Of a stretch of DNA of 64,000 bases, positions 23,542 to 33,968 are shown in pieces (position 1 is the first letter of the stretch; every line of letters begins with the position of its first letter). A program made the translations under genes and the position numbers. The notes beneath the pieces were generated by a model. It had not been told where the DNA came from, did not search any database, and saw nothing but the letters and a program-made list of their open reading frames with translations. Source of the stretch: Symsagittifera roscoffensis (lineage: Eukaryota; Xenacoelomorpha; Acoela; Convolutidae). Where the stretch lies: contig NC_087068.1 of NCBI RefSeq assembly GCF_963678635.1, positions 46,327,785 through 46,391,784 of the forward strand, written 5' to 3'.

Positions 23542-23961
23542 TTTTAGTTCTGTTATTACGTTTGCATTCCCGAGTTTAAAGGATCATGGCACTTTTATGT
23601 TTTTAACAGTAGAGTTCGTTGAATTTAGAAAACAAGTCGAATTGGTTGTTTAAAAACACGTGTTATCTAGAGCTATTGATGCACAGTTCAGTACGCTTCA
23701 GCACGATTAACAAAGTCTACAAAATACACGAATTGGTCAAAACTTTCACCATTTGACCAAGATTCTTGGATATTTTTAAATGCTCGCTACTGGTTGGTTG
23801 AGAAATCGCAATTTTTGTTAACTTTTTCCTCCCTTATATGTCAGGGGGGAATATGATGAAAGCAAGGTCCGTTAGTTGGTCACACCTGCTGGATTCAGTA
23901 GTTTGTCAAAACCTACACAATTTTGGAAAGTTCTCATTACCCGGGTTGAATTCCCTACTAA

Positions 23962-24165
23962 AAATGCTTATCAAATAATTCCATACAAAAAAATGCTTAT
24001 CATACAATTCCATACAAAAAAAATGCTTATCATACAATTCCATACAAAAAGATGCTTATCATACAATTCCATGCATAAGTTTTATGGAAAAAATGATTCA
24101 TAGGATTATCATAGGATTTCCATTCATGAAAATTGTATGATAAGCAAATTTTTTCATTGAATTTT
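23962..24165. repeat. Tandem gcttatcatacaattccat repeat with inverted partner
   Basis: About four units of 26-28 nt (atgcttatcatacaattcca plus an A-run) lie between 23962 and 24080. The inverse, gaaaattgtatgataagca, follows at about 24127, and a related one at about 24305 just before the assembly gap. The array probably continues into the gap. Confidence 0.7.
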
Positions 24166-24331
24166 TTTTGAGGAAAACCTTTTAAAAAGAGTTTTTTTGG
24201 CAAATTTAAGTGAGCTTGATTCGTTTTTCTGATTAAATTAGATCAATTCGGCCCATTTTTTCATTTTTTTTGACGAAAAACTTTTATCAAATGATTTCCA
24301 TTCTATGAAAATGGCATGATAAACATTTTTT

Positions 24332-24531
24332 NNNNNNNNNNNNNNNNNNNNNNNNNNNNNNNNNNNNNNNNNNNNNNNNNNNNNNNNNNNNNNNNNNNNN
24401 NNNNNNNNNNNNNNNNNNNNNNNNNNNNNNNNNNNNNNNNNNNNNNNNNNNNNNNNNNNNNNNNNNNNNNNNNNNNNNNNNNNNNNNNNNNNNNNNNNNN
24501 NNNNNNNNNNNNNNNNNNNNNNNNNNNNNNN
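24332..24531. other. Assembly gap, 200 N
   Basis: Exactly 200 undetermined bases, a common placeholder size. It is bounded by a tandem/inverted repeat on the left and a C-rich tract on the right, both likely causes of assembly failure. ORFs drawn through it are meaningless. Confidence 0.98.
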
Positions 24532-24577
24532 AAACACGTTACATTTTGTTTTCTTTTGAAACCGGGGATCAAGAATT

Positions 24578-24665
24578 AACATCCTCTCCCCTCCCCTCCC
24601 CCCTCCCCTCCCCTCCACCCCACCCCCCTCCCCACCCCCCCCCTCCCCACCCCCTCCCCAATCCC
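24578..24665. repeat. C-rich tract, G-quadruplex-prone on the minus strand
   Basis: A run of cccctcccctccccc-type sequence about 90 nt long. The minus strand has more than ten G-runs of four or more separated by single A or T. Directly beyond, aaaaatcccaactgaacc at about 24684 is partly mirrored by ttttcagttggtccg at about 24752. Confidence 0.85.
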
Positions 24666-24840
24666 AACTCCCCAATCCCACTGAAAAATCCCAACTGAAC
24701 CAATTTAACATCCTCCTCCTCCCCGCCAAATGAGGCATGGGGAGGGGGAGGTTTTTCAGTTGGTCCGAAAACGGTTTAGCGAAAATAACTGTGACCGAAC
24801 GTTCTAAGCGATTTAATACAGCCGACCATCCTTAATCTGA

Positions 24841-24846
24841 TTTAAT
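24841..24846 (-). terminator. Candidate variant polyadenylation signal of the NERD-helicase gene
   Basis: ATTAAA on the minus strand about 25 nt past the stop codon; a second ATTAAA lies at 24813-24818. Confidence 0.35.
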
Positions 24847-24871
24847 TTGATGAAAAAAGTAGCGGAAAATT

Positions 24872-27151
24872 TCACAAAATCTGGATTGAATTGAGAATCT
24901 TGTGACCTTCGAGCGGGCACATCAAACTTGTTGTGTTGGTTGCGACTACTGCCAAATGTGTGGTAGCTCTGGTCACTGACTTGAGAAATAATCTTTTGAA
25001 ATCGCTAACGCCAAGTTGCACTAATTTCTCGAGAAGCACTACCACACATACCGCCTCCACTCCATTAATTGAGTTAAAGGATTCCAATTGAATGATTGGT
25101 AAGACGTCGGCTCGGTTATCGAACGATGTTTTACCGCCATCTGGATAGAGTTCAAAAATAGTTGATCTCAAAATTACGTTTTTCTTTTTTAAGCGGTCCA
25201 GAATAGCAAGTTGGCCTTTAGGGGACAGGAAATCAAGAATCACGAGAGCATGAAATAGTGGTTCTTTTCTGGAACTGCTTTTTGTCGCCATGGAACTTTC
25301 CGCGTGTTTAATTATTGTCTCTACACATTTTTCCAGAAACAACTCCATGTTTTCGTCTCCAACAAACGTTATTTCGGGACTGTTCGTGCCTTCCAGATTG
25401 TGAGCGGGTGATCCATTCATATCATAGCAGAATATCCAGTTTCTGAGTAGATTATTGACGAATTCTTGTAGCTTGATCGTGGATCTCATTGTGTGAGAAA
25501 GGAAAAGGTTGCTTATTGGATTAGTTGCAGTCGTGTTTCTAATGACTCCCAGAGATGAAAAGATACAACAGTGCACTTTTTCATCCAGATAGTCTGGCAA
25601 CATTTTCCACCAAGAAAGCGTACTGGGTTGTTCCTCGTCTATAAAAACGATACCTCGTTTTAGTTGTCCAATTTTTTGCAGCGGGTTCAATCCCAGTTCA
25701 AGTTTTATCCCTGTTGCTTCCAGCGTTCGCCTCAGTTGCGAAAACAACATAACAGAGCAACCAAAGCTCCCGTCGCATATCAACACCTCTCCGCGTTCAG
25801 TGGGGCTATCGAAGTTTGCAGCCTCTTCTTTGTAGAACAGTTGGGCTAACTCGGCCAGATAAATAAGGAGCATTGTCTTTCCTGAACCCTTGGCTCCGTG
25901 AACATTCACACGCAGTGGTTCTTTTTCATTTGGAGACTGCGTGATCCCATTGAAGATGGTTGCAATTATGTTTAGCTGCTCTTTAGTCCAAAGAACGAAT
26001 CTTGTTCCACCCCCGCTTCGCTTCGACGCTTTTTTCAAGAACTCTATAAGATCATTTTTGCATTTTTCTGCTTCTTTTTCGGTCATAGTCTCGTCAAGTT
26101 GTTGTTTGATCCATTTATCAATATCCTTTTTAACTTTAATGGACTGAAATTCATTGGATTGAATTTTGGTATCAACAATGGCACTAGACCCCTCCATGGA
26201 ACTGAGAGCCACCAGACGGAAAACCAGCAAGTCAAAATTATCTGTAGTGGTCATTGTCGGAATCTTATCAATAAATTCAGCCCACTTTGCCGCAAAACCT
26301 TTCTTAATATCTGACTTTTCGAACACAATAACTTGGCTGTTTTTCTGAGGGTACCACTGGGAGTCTTTTGCAAGCTCAGCTATTGTCTCGTTATTACCAG
26401 CAAGGTAGCAAAATACTGCATGAATTGGAACTTCTGTAGATTCGGCGCTGATTTCTTTTTCTGAGGTACTGGGGTATTTTTGAGAATTTCCTCTATAGCT
26501 CATAAGACATTGTAAGAAATTCAGGTGGACAAGCATTTCCGATTTCATTTTTTCGTCCAATTTCTTAGCCTTTTTTCTATTCTTTGACAAATTTTCGGCT
26601 TGCATGCTTGCGTTTTTCACATTAAAAATGAAAATGCCTTTCAGTGGGTGGGCAACAATCATGTCAATTTCTACGCAACCTATTGACTCCTTCTGAAAAA
26701 TGTGACTTCCGTCAACATTTGGGAGAACAATAATTCCTGCGTCGTCCGTTTTAAACTCGTTTATCAAGCATCGATACACTATACTTTCGCCCTTTTCCCC
26801 TTTTTGAAGCGATTTATATTTCTGCCGAAGAGCTTTGCTCAGTTCCACGTTATGTAAAAACATTTTCGGAATACGGACACACGGTATCGATGATTTGTTT
26901 TTTGGTTCTTTCCAGTCTGGATATTGGTGTACTAGAAGATTCTTCAAAAACTTGTCATTAGCAAACATTTTAAACGACTGCCCCGGCCAAAGGATCTTCA
27001 AATTGTTGAGCTCATTGTCGAAATTTGCACGCTTTTGTTCGTCACTGAGAGCAAAGCATGATCTACTTTCGACTGAATTTGGGTCACCTGATGGTGTTGC
27101 TCCAGCCTCGTCAGAGATGTATTCAGTCATTTCGGTTGCAGAAAAAGCCAT
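24872..27151 (-). CDS. NERD nuclease-like domain fused to UvrD-type SF1 helicase, intronless
   Basis: A single uninterrupted frame of 759 residues from an ATG (27151) to TGA (24872). Residues about 105-240 form a NERD domain (PD-(D/E)XK fold): GEKGES at 118-123, EIDMIVAHPLKGIFIFNVKN at 161-180. The usual E/Q of the (E/Q)XK motif is Asn177, so cleavage may be lost. Residues about 385-745 carry UvrD/Rep helicase motifs: Q motif LWTKEQ (387-392), Walker A GAKGSGKT (419-426), Walker B IVFIDEEQ (501-508), motif IV TMRST (555-559), motif V INGVEA (695-700), motif VI VTRATTHL (726-733). No signal peptide or transmembrane segment. NERD-helicase fusions are best known from bacteria, where the role is DNA processing or defence; the function here is unknown. 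The lack of introns, unlike every other gene of the window, suggests retroposition or horizontal origin. The frame is intact over 2.3 kb, so the gene is under constraint or young. Confidence 0.88.
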   Translation of the reverse strand: MAFSATEMTEYISDEAGATPSGDPNSVESRSCFALSDEQKRANFDNELNNLKILWPGQSFKMFANDKFLKNLLVHQYPDWKEPKNKSSIPCVRIPKMFLHNVELSKALRQKYKSLQKGEKGESIVYRCLINEFKTDDAGIIVLPNVDGSHIFQKESIGCVEIDMIVAHPLKGIFIFNVKNASMQAENLSKNRKKAKKLDEKMKSEMLVHLNFLQCLMSYRGNSQKYPSTSEKEISAESTEVPIHAVFCYLAGNNETIAELAKDSQWYPQKNSQVIVFEKSDIKKGFAAKWAEFIDKIPTMTTTDNFDLLVFRLVALSSMEGSSAIVDTKIQSNEFQSIKVKKDIDKWIKQQLDETMTEKEAEKCKNDLIEFLKKASKRSGGGTRFVLWTKEQLNIIATIFNGITQSPNEKEPLRVNVHGAKGSGKTMLLIYLAELAQLFYKEEAANFDSPTERGEVLICDGSFGCSVMLFSQLRRTLEATGIKLELGLNPLQKIGQLKRGIVFIDEEQPSTLSWWKMLPDYLDEKVHCCIFSSLGVIRNTTATNPISNLFLSHTMRSTIKLQEFVNNLLRNWIFCYDMNGSPAHNLEGTNSPEITFVGDENMELFLEKCVETIIKHAESSMATKSSSRKEPLFHALVILDFLSPKGQLAILDRLKKKNVILRSTIFELYPDGGKTSFDNRADVLPIIQLESFNSINGVEAVCVVVLLEKLVQLGVSDFKRLFLKSVTRATTHLAVVATNTTSLMCPLEGHKILNSIQIL

Positions 27152-27756
27152 AAAAAAGGAGTTAAATTATCGTCTATTGAAGTTTTGGGTTCATTGCAAT
27201 TTGGCTGGTGTTTAATTTAAAACAGATGCAAAGATAAAGGTAGATTACTCCGTAGAAAATTGCGCGTATTGGATCAAAATTTGTATCCATTGAGTAAAAG
27301 TTGCCAAACATAAGCTTTCGATTTAGCTCATCTGGCTCACGAGGTTATTAGGTGGTTAAAAAGTGAAGAAGGAACACATAAAAAGTTAACACATCATAAA
27401 TTAGACAAAAATATATTATCATTATCAGAATTGAGATAATTTTTATAAGGACCAGCAATGAGTTCCATGAACAATAATCGATTACAAAAGTTTTTCAAGG
27501 CTTGTCTCCATAAAATTCTCGAATAAACTATTATAAATCAAGCAAATTAGGTTTCATTTTAATCCATTATAATCGATTAATAGGATTATTATGGAATATG
27601 AAGGATAGTATAATAATTTAAATTTGTTTAAGCACAAGCCTGGATTTTCTCATAAACAGTTGGAACATACTTGAAACTTGAAATAGCTTGAGATTTAAGT
27701 TTAACTTGTATTAAAAACTGGCATGGTTTTGTTTTACTTGTGTTCTGATTTCAAAT
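27152..27756. other. 5' flank of the NERD-helicase gene
   Basis: AT-rich. It contains attataatcgattaatagg-type sequence near 27565, related to the TTATAATGGATTATAA motifs of the MITE at 47478. No promoter element could be singled out. Confidence 0.4.
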
Positions 27757-27910
27757 TGAAACAGAATCATGAATTATTTTTTTGTGCTCACAAAGTGTGA
27801 CGCCGCCGCCACCACAAAATAAATATGTTTTCATCCGTTTGCAAAAGGAAGGGAAATGCTATTGGAATAATTCGAATAACGTTTTAAGCATTGAGAAATG
27901 AAACGACTAG
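27757..27910 (+). repeat. Direct repeat, copy 1
   Basis: About 155 nt, from gaaacagaatcatgaatt to attgagaaatgaaacgacta, repeated at 28627-28785. Shared core: tgctcacaaagtgt, gccgccgccaccacaaaata, ggaataattcgaataacg. Confidence 0.75.
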
Positions 27911-28626
27911 TATCAAAAAATCTAATTCCCTACAAAATTACAAACTCCCCAGTTGGACGAATACACTGAGCAAATCCAACGTAGCCATATACATGAAACG
28001 CATCAAATCCGGGAGCTAAAAAAAACAAATCCACAGTTTGAGAACAAACAATCACCAACTCATAGCCCGGTTGGAAGGAAAATTATAAAAATTTATCCTT
28101 TCATTTAAGATTTATCCTTTAATTTTATATAGCTATGTAGTATGGCTACTAATTTTGCCTTTTCCAACAATTTTGATTTTTATAAAAAATATATATATAC
28201 CTTTTTGCAACCAGTCCTACCGAAATTACGCATACGGACACCCACTTCACATACTTCAGGACGAAAAGGAAACTTCAAGAAAAGAGTGTTCAAGGAATGA
28301 TAATATTGAACTGAACTTCAAACTTTTTAGAAACAAATAATTTTGATGTAATTAAATTTATAATTTGATCACTTGGCTGTGTAAATTTTATTTGATTTAT
28401 AAATTTAACTGTTGTATATATATTCATTCAGGACTGACTCAAAAATTAGGTCTACAATAACATCTGCTGTCGATAAAAAAACCAACAACAAACTATTGAA
28501 CAAACTTCATGAGGTTGAACGAAAATAGCTTTGGTTGATTAATAAGTACCTCGCTTGATTAGCAGGGTAAAACAAAAAGTTTTAGTTTTTTTCCTCTCTA
28601 AAAAGTAGGATGGATATATTCTGATT

Positions 28627-28785
28627 CCGAATTGAAACAGAAACATGAATTTTTTTTTTGTGCTCACAAAGTGTTATGCCGCCGCCACCACAAAATAAAT
28701 ATATTTTTATCCCTTTGCAAAAGGAAAGGAAATGATATTGGAATAATTCGAATAACGCTATGAGCATTGAGAAATGAAACGACTA
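28627..28785 (+). repeat. Direct repeat, copy 2
   Basis: Partner of 27757-27910, about 90 percent alike by eye. The two copies bracket about 720 nt of unique AT-rich sequence, so they could be terminal repeats of a small element or independent insertions. Confidence 0.75.
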
Positions 28786-30689
28786 TTCTCGTTCAATGCG
28801 AATAATAACGATTCCTCTCGTGAAATACGAGCATACGAAAGATTCTTGTCGTGAAATACAAATGCACGAATAGCATTCACGAGAGAATACGAAGTTAAAA
28901 ATAACTTCTCATTTGATACGAAAAAGTGGGAGATTTCCCATCTGATAACAAATAGAAGCTGAAAACTAATGAAATTCATTCCAACCTTTTCCCTTCTAAC
29001 ACCACCACCTCCCCCTCTAATACTCCAACAAATTCTCACAAAATACCAACACCACTCTCTTCAACCACCCCAACCATTCTCTATAAAATACACTCCATTC
29101 TCAGAAAAAAATATCTCTAATTTCATCCTAAAAATAAATATTGAGTCAGAAGACAACTTGCAGTAAATTCATGCTAACTTCTTTTCTAATAAAATATTTC
29201 TCAGCAAATTTTAGATTTTTTTCCAAGATAGAAAGTAGAAAGGAACCTTTATTACTAGCAAGCGTTTTTTCCGACGTACATAGTATTGCTAGCGTAATAC
29301 TTGTCTTTTCAACTTTTTCTCATTTTGGTCTTTTTTTCCTAATTTGGGTATCTCTCAGCCATACCTTTATTTGCACCACACTTATTTCCTGCATTCTTAT
29401 TTCCGTAATTTACTACCACCTCTACCAGCACTTAATTTTTACGCTCAGATGTCTGCTGCCAACCCTCGCCTTGAGGGGGCGTAGCGTAGGCTGTATGTAA
29501 TGCAGAAAAAGCTGCTAGTTTCGCTAATTATAATAATCCATTATAATGGTTTTTAAAATGATTATAATCAATTGAAATTTGCAAAAAAAGTGGAATTAGA
29601 TGAATTAGAATCGACTAAAAGGTCCCAAATGGTAATTTTATTCCCTTATCATGCCAACATTTTTGGATACAAAAATATAATAGATTTTTATCAATGAAAC
29701 CTCAGCTCGGGGAAATGTACTAAAAACAATTATTTATAATTGGACAAAAGTAAAACACAGTATCTGCAAAAAAACTAGATCTATAAAATTTTTTATACAT
29801 TTGTGACAAACATCAATTTCAATATCATACTCCAGTAAACACACTCAACAAAACTAAATTAGCTCAGAAAAAGTAACGAGCGCCAAGTGATCCGACACAT
29901 TTTTGGTAGATGACCATTGAGCCGAAAAATAATTAATATAAAACATTTTGAGCGAGTAGAGTTTGCAACTCCAAGATTTACACCCTCTCGGAACACACAC
30001 AAAAAAATTCAAAAAAACTGTTTTTGTCCTTGAAGCGCCAAAAATTTGGTGTCTATGCCAATATCAAGAATGCCGAAACCATTTAGGCCAAACAAATAAA
30101 AAAATTATACAAAATCAGAAGTCGCAAATGTCAAATTTATAAGAAAAATTCAAAATTATTTCAATTCTAGCAAAACGCATTTCGTCGATAAAATAATTAA
30201 AAGCGTGATTTCAGAAAAAAGTGATAAGAAATAAACAAATAAAAAAAAATCCGGTAATTAAATTTCTCCCAAAAAAGAACCATTGCATTTAAGAAATCCA
30301 CTCTTTGCCAGCATCGATCCAATTACCCTTGTCATCTCAAGCTCAGAAATTACCTTCAAGCACCTAATCTGGTACCTCAAACTTGACATACTTCTAAAGT
30401 AAATTGAGCAAAAAGGTTCAAAGATTTTATCAAACAATTTTTTTATCAGAAAACATCTATATTCAGGTTTATTAGTGCTTGCTAATTGCAACCGTAAAAA
30501 ATTCAACCAGTCACATAACTAAAATAAGCTAAAACTTCGTCCAAAACTATAAACAAACTGTAAAAGACAAAAAATTATGAGAAAACTTAATCAAACAAAT
30601 TGACAACTTTTCATGTTTAACTTTTCTAATGTTATTCTAGAATTCTGAAAATGATCTTTTAGATTTTCAAAAATTTCTGATTGGAGTTC
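28786..30689. other. AT-rich spacer
   Basis: No gene recognised. The stretch 28980-29110 is C/A-rich and G-poor (caccaccacctccccc). ATTATAATGG-type motifs occur near 29525-29575. ORFs such as 29141-29500 are hydrophobic by composition and lack support. Confidence 0.4.
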
Positions 30690-31245
30690 AATCCTTCTCA
30701 TACAATACCAACAAAAACAAATATAAAACAGAGGCGAAGTTGCACTCATACAAAAGCAAAAAAAAAGATGACCGATAACGCTTTTGGGAAAAACTGAATG
30801 AGTAAAACTTTGAGTCTACAAATTTTCTTAGGTGACGCACGCCAATTATGAGTATACAAACTTGCTGCACAAGCCAATTATGACACATTAGCAGTACCAG
30901 TCAATTTAAAAAAAAAAATTACCACATAGTATGCTTCAATTTTAAGAGCGGACCGCAAAAACATCCGACCCTACCCTGGTTCGAACCCTCTTATTTTGTT
31001 GCGGGTCTCCGTCCCTACCTCTACGCTACAGATCCATGATACCTAGAAGCTAAAGTGCTATTTGTAATATAATAGTCTGTGTTAATATCCTTAGCATTGG
31101 CTGTACTTAATAGCTGGATCAAAACGAACACTTTCAAAATGTACACATTTTGTTGCAACAATATTTGCGTCGCAACAACTTTTGCGACTTAAGTTGGAAA
31201 AAAAGAAAGTTCATACTATAACACAAGCTTCGCTTGTGTAAATAA
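30690..31245. repeat. Composite tRNA-derived repeat, copy 1
   Basis: About 555 nt shared with 49690-50240. Order on the plus strand: gaggcgaagttgca; actgaatgagtaa; gtgacgcacgccaattatg; attagcagtaccagtcaatt; then a tRNA-like block on the minus strand (30955-31045); gaagctaaagtg; tagcattggctgtacttaat; and finally the hairpin acacaagcttcgcttgtgt. The terminal hairpin and the internal tRNA-like promoter suggest a SINE or a composite of two elements. Confidence 0.65.
30955..31045 (-). repeat. tRNA-like segment
   Basis: On the minus strand: tagcgtagaggtagggac (A-box-like), then 30 nt later gagggttcgaaccagggta (B-box and T-arm-like). Shared with 49955-50045. Anticodon and acceptor stems do not fold convincingly. 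Confidence 0.5.
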
Positions 31246-31622
31246 ACAACAAGAAAAGAAACTGAAAAAGTTCACGGAATTGACCTCAGCGCCAAAAATT
31301 TACCGAATATTTTCGCCACTGATCAAAAATATTTGCAGTTTTTAGAGTGCAGCCATGTCTCAAATGTCTCATTAATTTGCTTCAAATGCGACTTACAGTC
31401 ATTTGGTTCATTCTGTGAAAAAATTGCGTACTGGAAAAGTCTAGTACCCGGTTGGAACACCCTTGCTTAATACAAGGGAAATATATATGAGCAGAAAAAG
31501 CTTCCCTACTTACCGTGTAAGCAGACAGTAAGACGAATTATTAATAGTTTACCAGATAAAAATCCATGTTATAATAGTGCTTTGATTGCGTTTTCAAATT
31601 TTTAAAGAGATGATTCTTTTAA

Positions 31623-31774
31623 GCCGGGTCGAGGTGCTCGATTTATGTTTCGATTTTCTCGACCGAAAATGGGCATGTTTCGACTTTGTGCCCGGCTTAA
31701 AATTGCTTCTCAACAGCGGAATTTCAGTCGCAAAACTGCAACGTCGAAATATAAGTCGAGCTTCTCGATCCGGG
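31623..31774. mobile_element. Small element with CCGGGTCGAGGTGCTCG-type inverted ends
   Basis: The left end gccgggtcgaggtgctcgat and the right end, read on the minus strand, cccggatcgagaagctcgac, continue to tttcga on both sides. It belongs to the family of the element at 40161-40472 but lacks the minisatellite. Confidence 0.6.
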
Positions 31775-31954
31775 TACTACACAATCTTATTATATTTTAA
31801 AGTGCTAGACCAGAGTAAATTTGTTTAATTTATTTTTCAACTTTTGTTTTGGTGAAGAATCTACTTGTCTTAGATTTACGTGAAAAGAAAGATCTGGATA
31901 AAATAGCACTGCTTCTTTGTTTAAACTGATCTGGTTTGCCCACTTTTCAGCTAT

Positions 31955-32025
31955 CGATTTACAGACTTCCCGAGTCGAGATTTTTCACCTAATTTGAAGC
32001 AAGATTTGAGCAGTTTGAGCGGGTT
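31955..32025 (+). repeat. Truncated copy of the foldback family at 10255-10500
   Basis: cgagatttttcacctaattt followed by gaagcaagatttgagcagtt matches 10290-10335; the long hairpin is missing. Confidence 0.55.
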
Positions 32026-32286
32026 TTTTAGTGATTGATCTTTAGATTTTGTTTGGCAGCAAGGGACCTCGTAATATAAGTTGTTCGTTTTTCTAGTTTT
32101 ATAAAATGAAATCTTCTTTTGAGAAAAAAAAACTGTTACAATAGGCAGTAGATTTTAGGGTATTCATAGAACAAAATTTGCGTAAATCGTACATACATAA
32201 CTCAAGGACTGTTAAAATTTTGTGTTTATTAAAGTGTTCCCTATACTACTATTGTAATTTTTCTCGTAAAATATTTTCCTGGTTAT

Positions 32287-32816
32287 TGTTTTGACTTTCG
32301 ATACGAAAGTAACGGAATATTTGCGCTCGGGGTGGGTTTTTTTTTCTTCCGACAAATTTCGATTTTTTAACTAGCCATTTTTGACGGAATTTTTTTATCA
32401 TTCAAAAAGTATTGTTGCCCTGAGCTCAAATTTGAAAAGATATTTCACTTGTGATCATTTTTCGTAAAGCTATGGGGGTTTAAAGATTGCCATTTTGGCC
32501 AATTTGGGACAATTAACGCGCGATATATTTCGGGCTATTAACGAGTAAGCGGAGAGTTAATCCGTCTTAGAAATCGTTCAAAATTGGTTTAACGAAGCCT
32601 ATTTGCCATAATTGATTTGTTACAAGTAGCTAAATTGATCTTTTTGTACTTTAAATGGCGTGTGGGGGGATAATTTTCATTAGAAATTTCAAATTTTAGA
32701 AAAAACAGTTTTATTTTGTTTTATTTCATTTAACTTTTTAATGTTATTACTGCTCCATAAACCTGAAAAGGCAGTCGGAACACTCAGGGTTTCGCCCCGA
32801 TACGAGCAGTCTTGTT
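32287..32816 (+). mobile_element. Helentron/HINE-like element, copy 2
   Basis: About 530 nt. Starts TGTTTTGACTTTCGATACG and ends cagtcttgtt. Inverted pair near the ends (gactttcg hairpin at the start, cagtcggaac then a hairpin around gggtttcgcccc at the end). Joined head-to-tail with copy 3, sharing the TTGTT junction. Confidence 0.7.
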
Positions 32817-33348
32817 GTTCCGACTTTCGATACGAAAGTAACGGAATATTTGTGCTCGGGGTGGGTTTTTTTTTTCTTCAGACCAATTTCGACTTTTTAA
32901 CTAGCCAATTTTGATGGAATTTTTTTAGATCATTAAAAATGTATTGTTGTTTTGAGCTCAAATTTGAAAAGATATATCATCTGTGATCATTTTTCGTAAA
33001 GTTATGAGGGTTTAAAGATTGCCATTTTGAGCATTTTGACCAATTTGGGACAATTAACGCGCGATATATTTCGCGCTATTAACGCGTAAGCGGAGAGTTA
33101 ATCCGTCTTAAAATGGTTCCAAATTGGTTGAAAGAAGCTTATTTGCCATAATTGATTTGTTACAAGGAGCTAAATCGATCTTTTTGTACTTTAAATGGCG
33201 TGTGGGGGGATGATTTTCATTAAAAAATTTCAGAAATTTTTTTTAAAAATTTTATTATATTTAATTTTTTAATGTTATTACTGCTCCATAAAACCTTAAA
33301 AGGCAGTCGGAACATTCAGGGCTTCGCCCTGATACGAGCAGTCTTGTT
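32816..33348 (+). mobile_element. Helentron/HINE-like element, copy 3
   Basis: Near full length: TGTTCCGACTTTCGATACG at the start; cagtcggaacattcagggct then tcgccctgatacgagcagtc at the end. The hairpin CAGGGCTTCGCCCTG is perfect in this copy. Directly follows copy 2. Confidence 0.75.
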
Positions 33349-33539
33349 GTTTTTGCAAAAGAATTAGAGCTGCGGTTCGTGAAAATGATTTTATTAAACA
33401 CGAGTAATCCATATTGTATGAAAGGTTTCATATTATAAAACTAGTAGTTAATGGTTTCTTCGATTGGCTCGAACTTCCTCATTTGCGCAGAAATTCCAGA
33501 AAGAAAGACTTCTTAATTTAGTTTCAAGTTTTCAATATG
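33349..33539. other. Spacer next to the reverse-transcriptase remnant
   Basis: No feature recognised; may be the degraded 3' continuation of the LINE fragment on the minus strand. Confidence 0.3.
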
Positions 33540-33968
33540 CGTACAAAAAGACAGTTTGCAATCCATAAAAACAGAGATATTTCTAAAAATTTTAAGTTTT
33601 ACAGTATGTTCATTCAGACACAGCTGAAGTCTGGAAGCACTGAAGTCATCTCGAAAAAAAAGTTGACTTTTCACCGTTGAGTGTTAATTCATTTTTATTT
33701 AGCCAACATATACTCTTAATATCTTTAATGAGAGTTTGAAGGACTTGTTCTCGCATGCGAAAGTAGTGTCACCTGCAAATAAGTAACTTTCACAAAACTT
33801 CACCCTAACCGGCAGATCATTTATATTTACCAGGGACATTAGGGGAACAATTAATGACCCTTGGGGGACTTCATATGGTATATTCAACCAATCTGAAAAC
33901 ACCGAACTTTTAATAAAATAGTCATTGCATACAAATTGCATACAAGTGGGTTTTTTTTCTTCAGACAA
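33540..33968 (-). pseudogene. Non-LTR (LINE) reverse-transcriptase fragment
   Basis: On the minus strand the frame reads VPQGSLIVPLMSLVNINDLP and then YLFAGDTTFAC, the RT core motifs normally seen as VPQGS..GPLLF..YINDLP and FADDT; the second catalytic aspartate position reads AGD rather than ADD. A frame change near 33725 continues the domain as DIKSICWLNKNELTLNGEKS, and a stop follows. Neither 5' nor 3' end of a LINE is present. At 33946 it abuts the interior of Helentron-like copy 4, so one element broke into the other or a rearrangement joined them. Jockey/CR1-type by motif style. Confidence 0.75.

Noticed and set aside
24238-24738. Frames drawn through the N gap
   Set aside because: They consist of undetermined bases and G/C-run translation.
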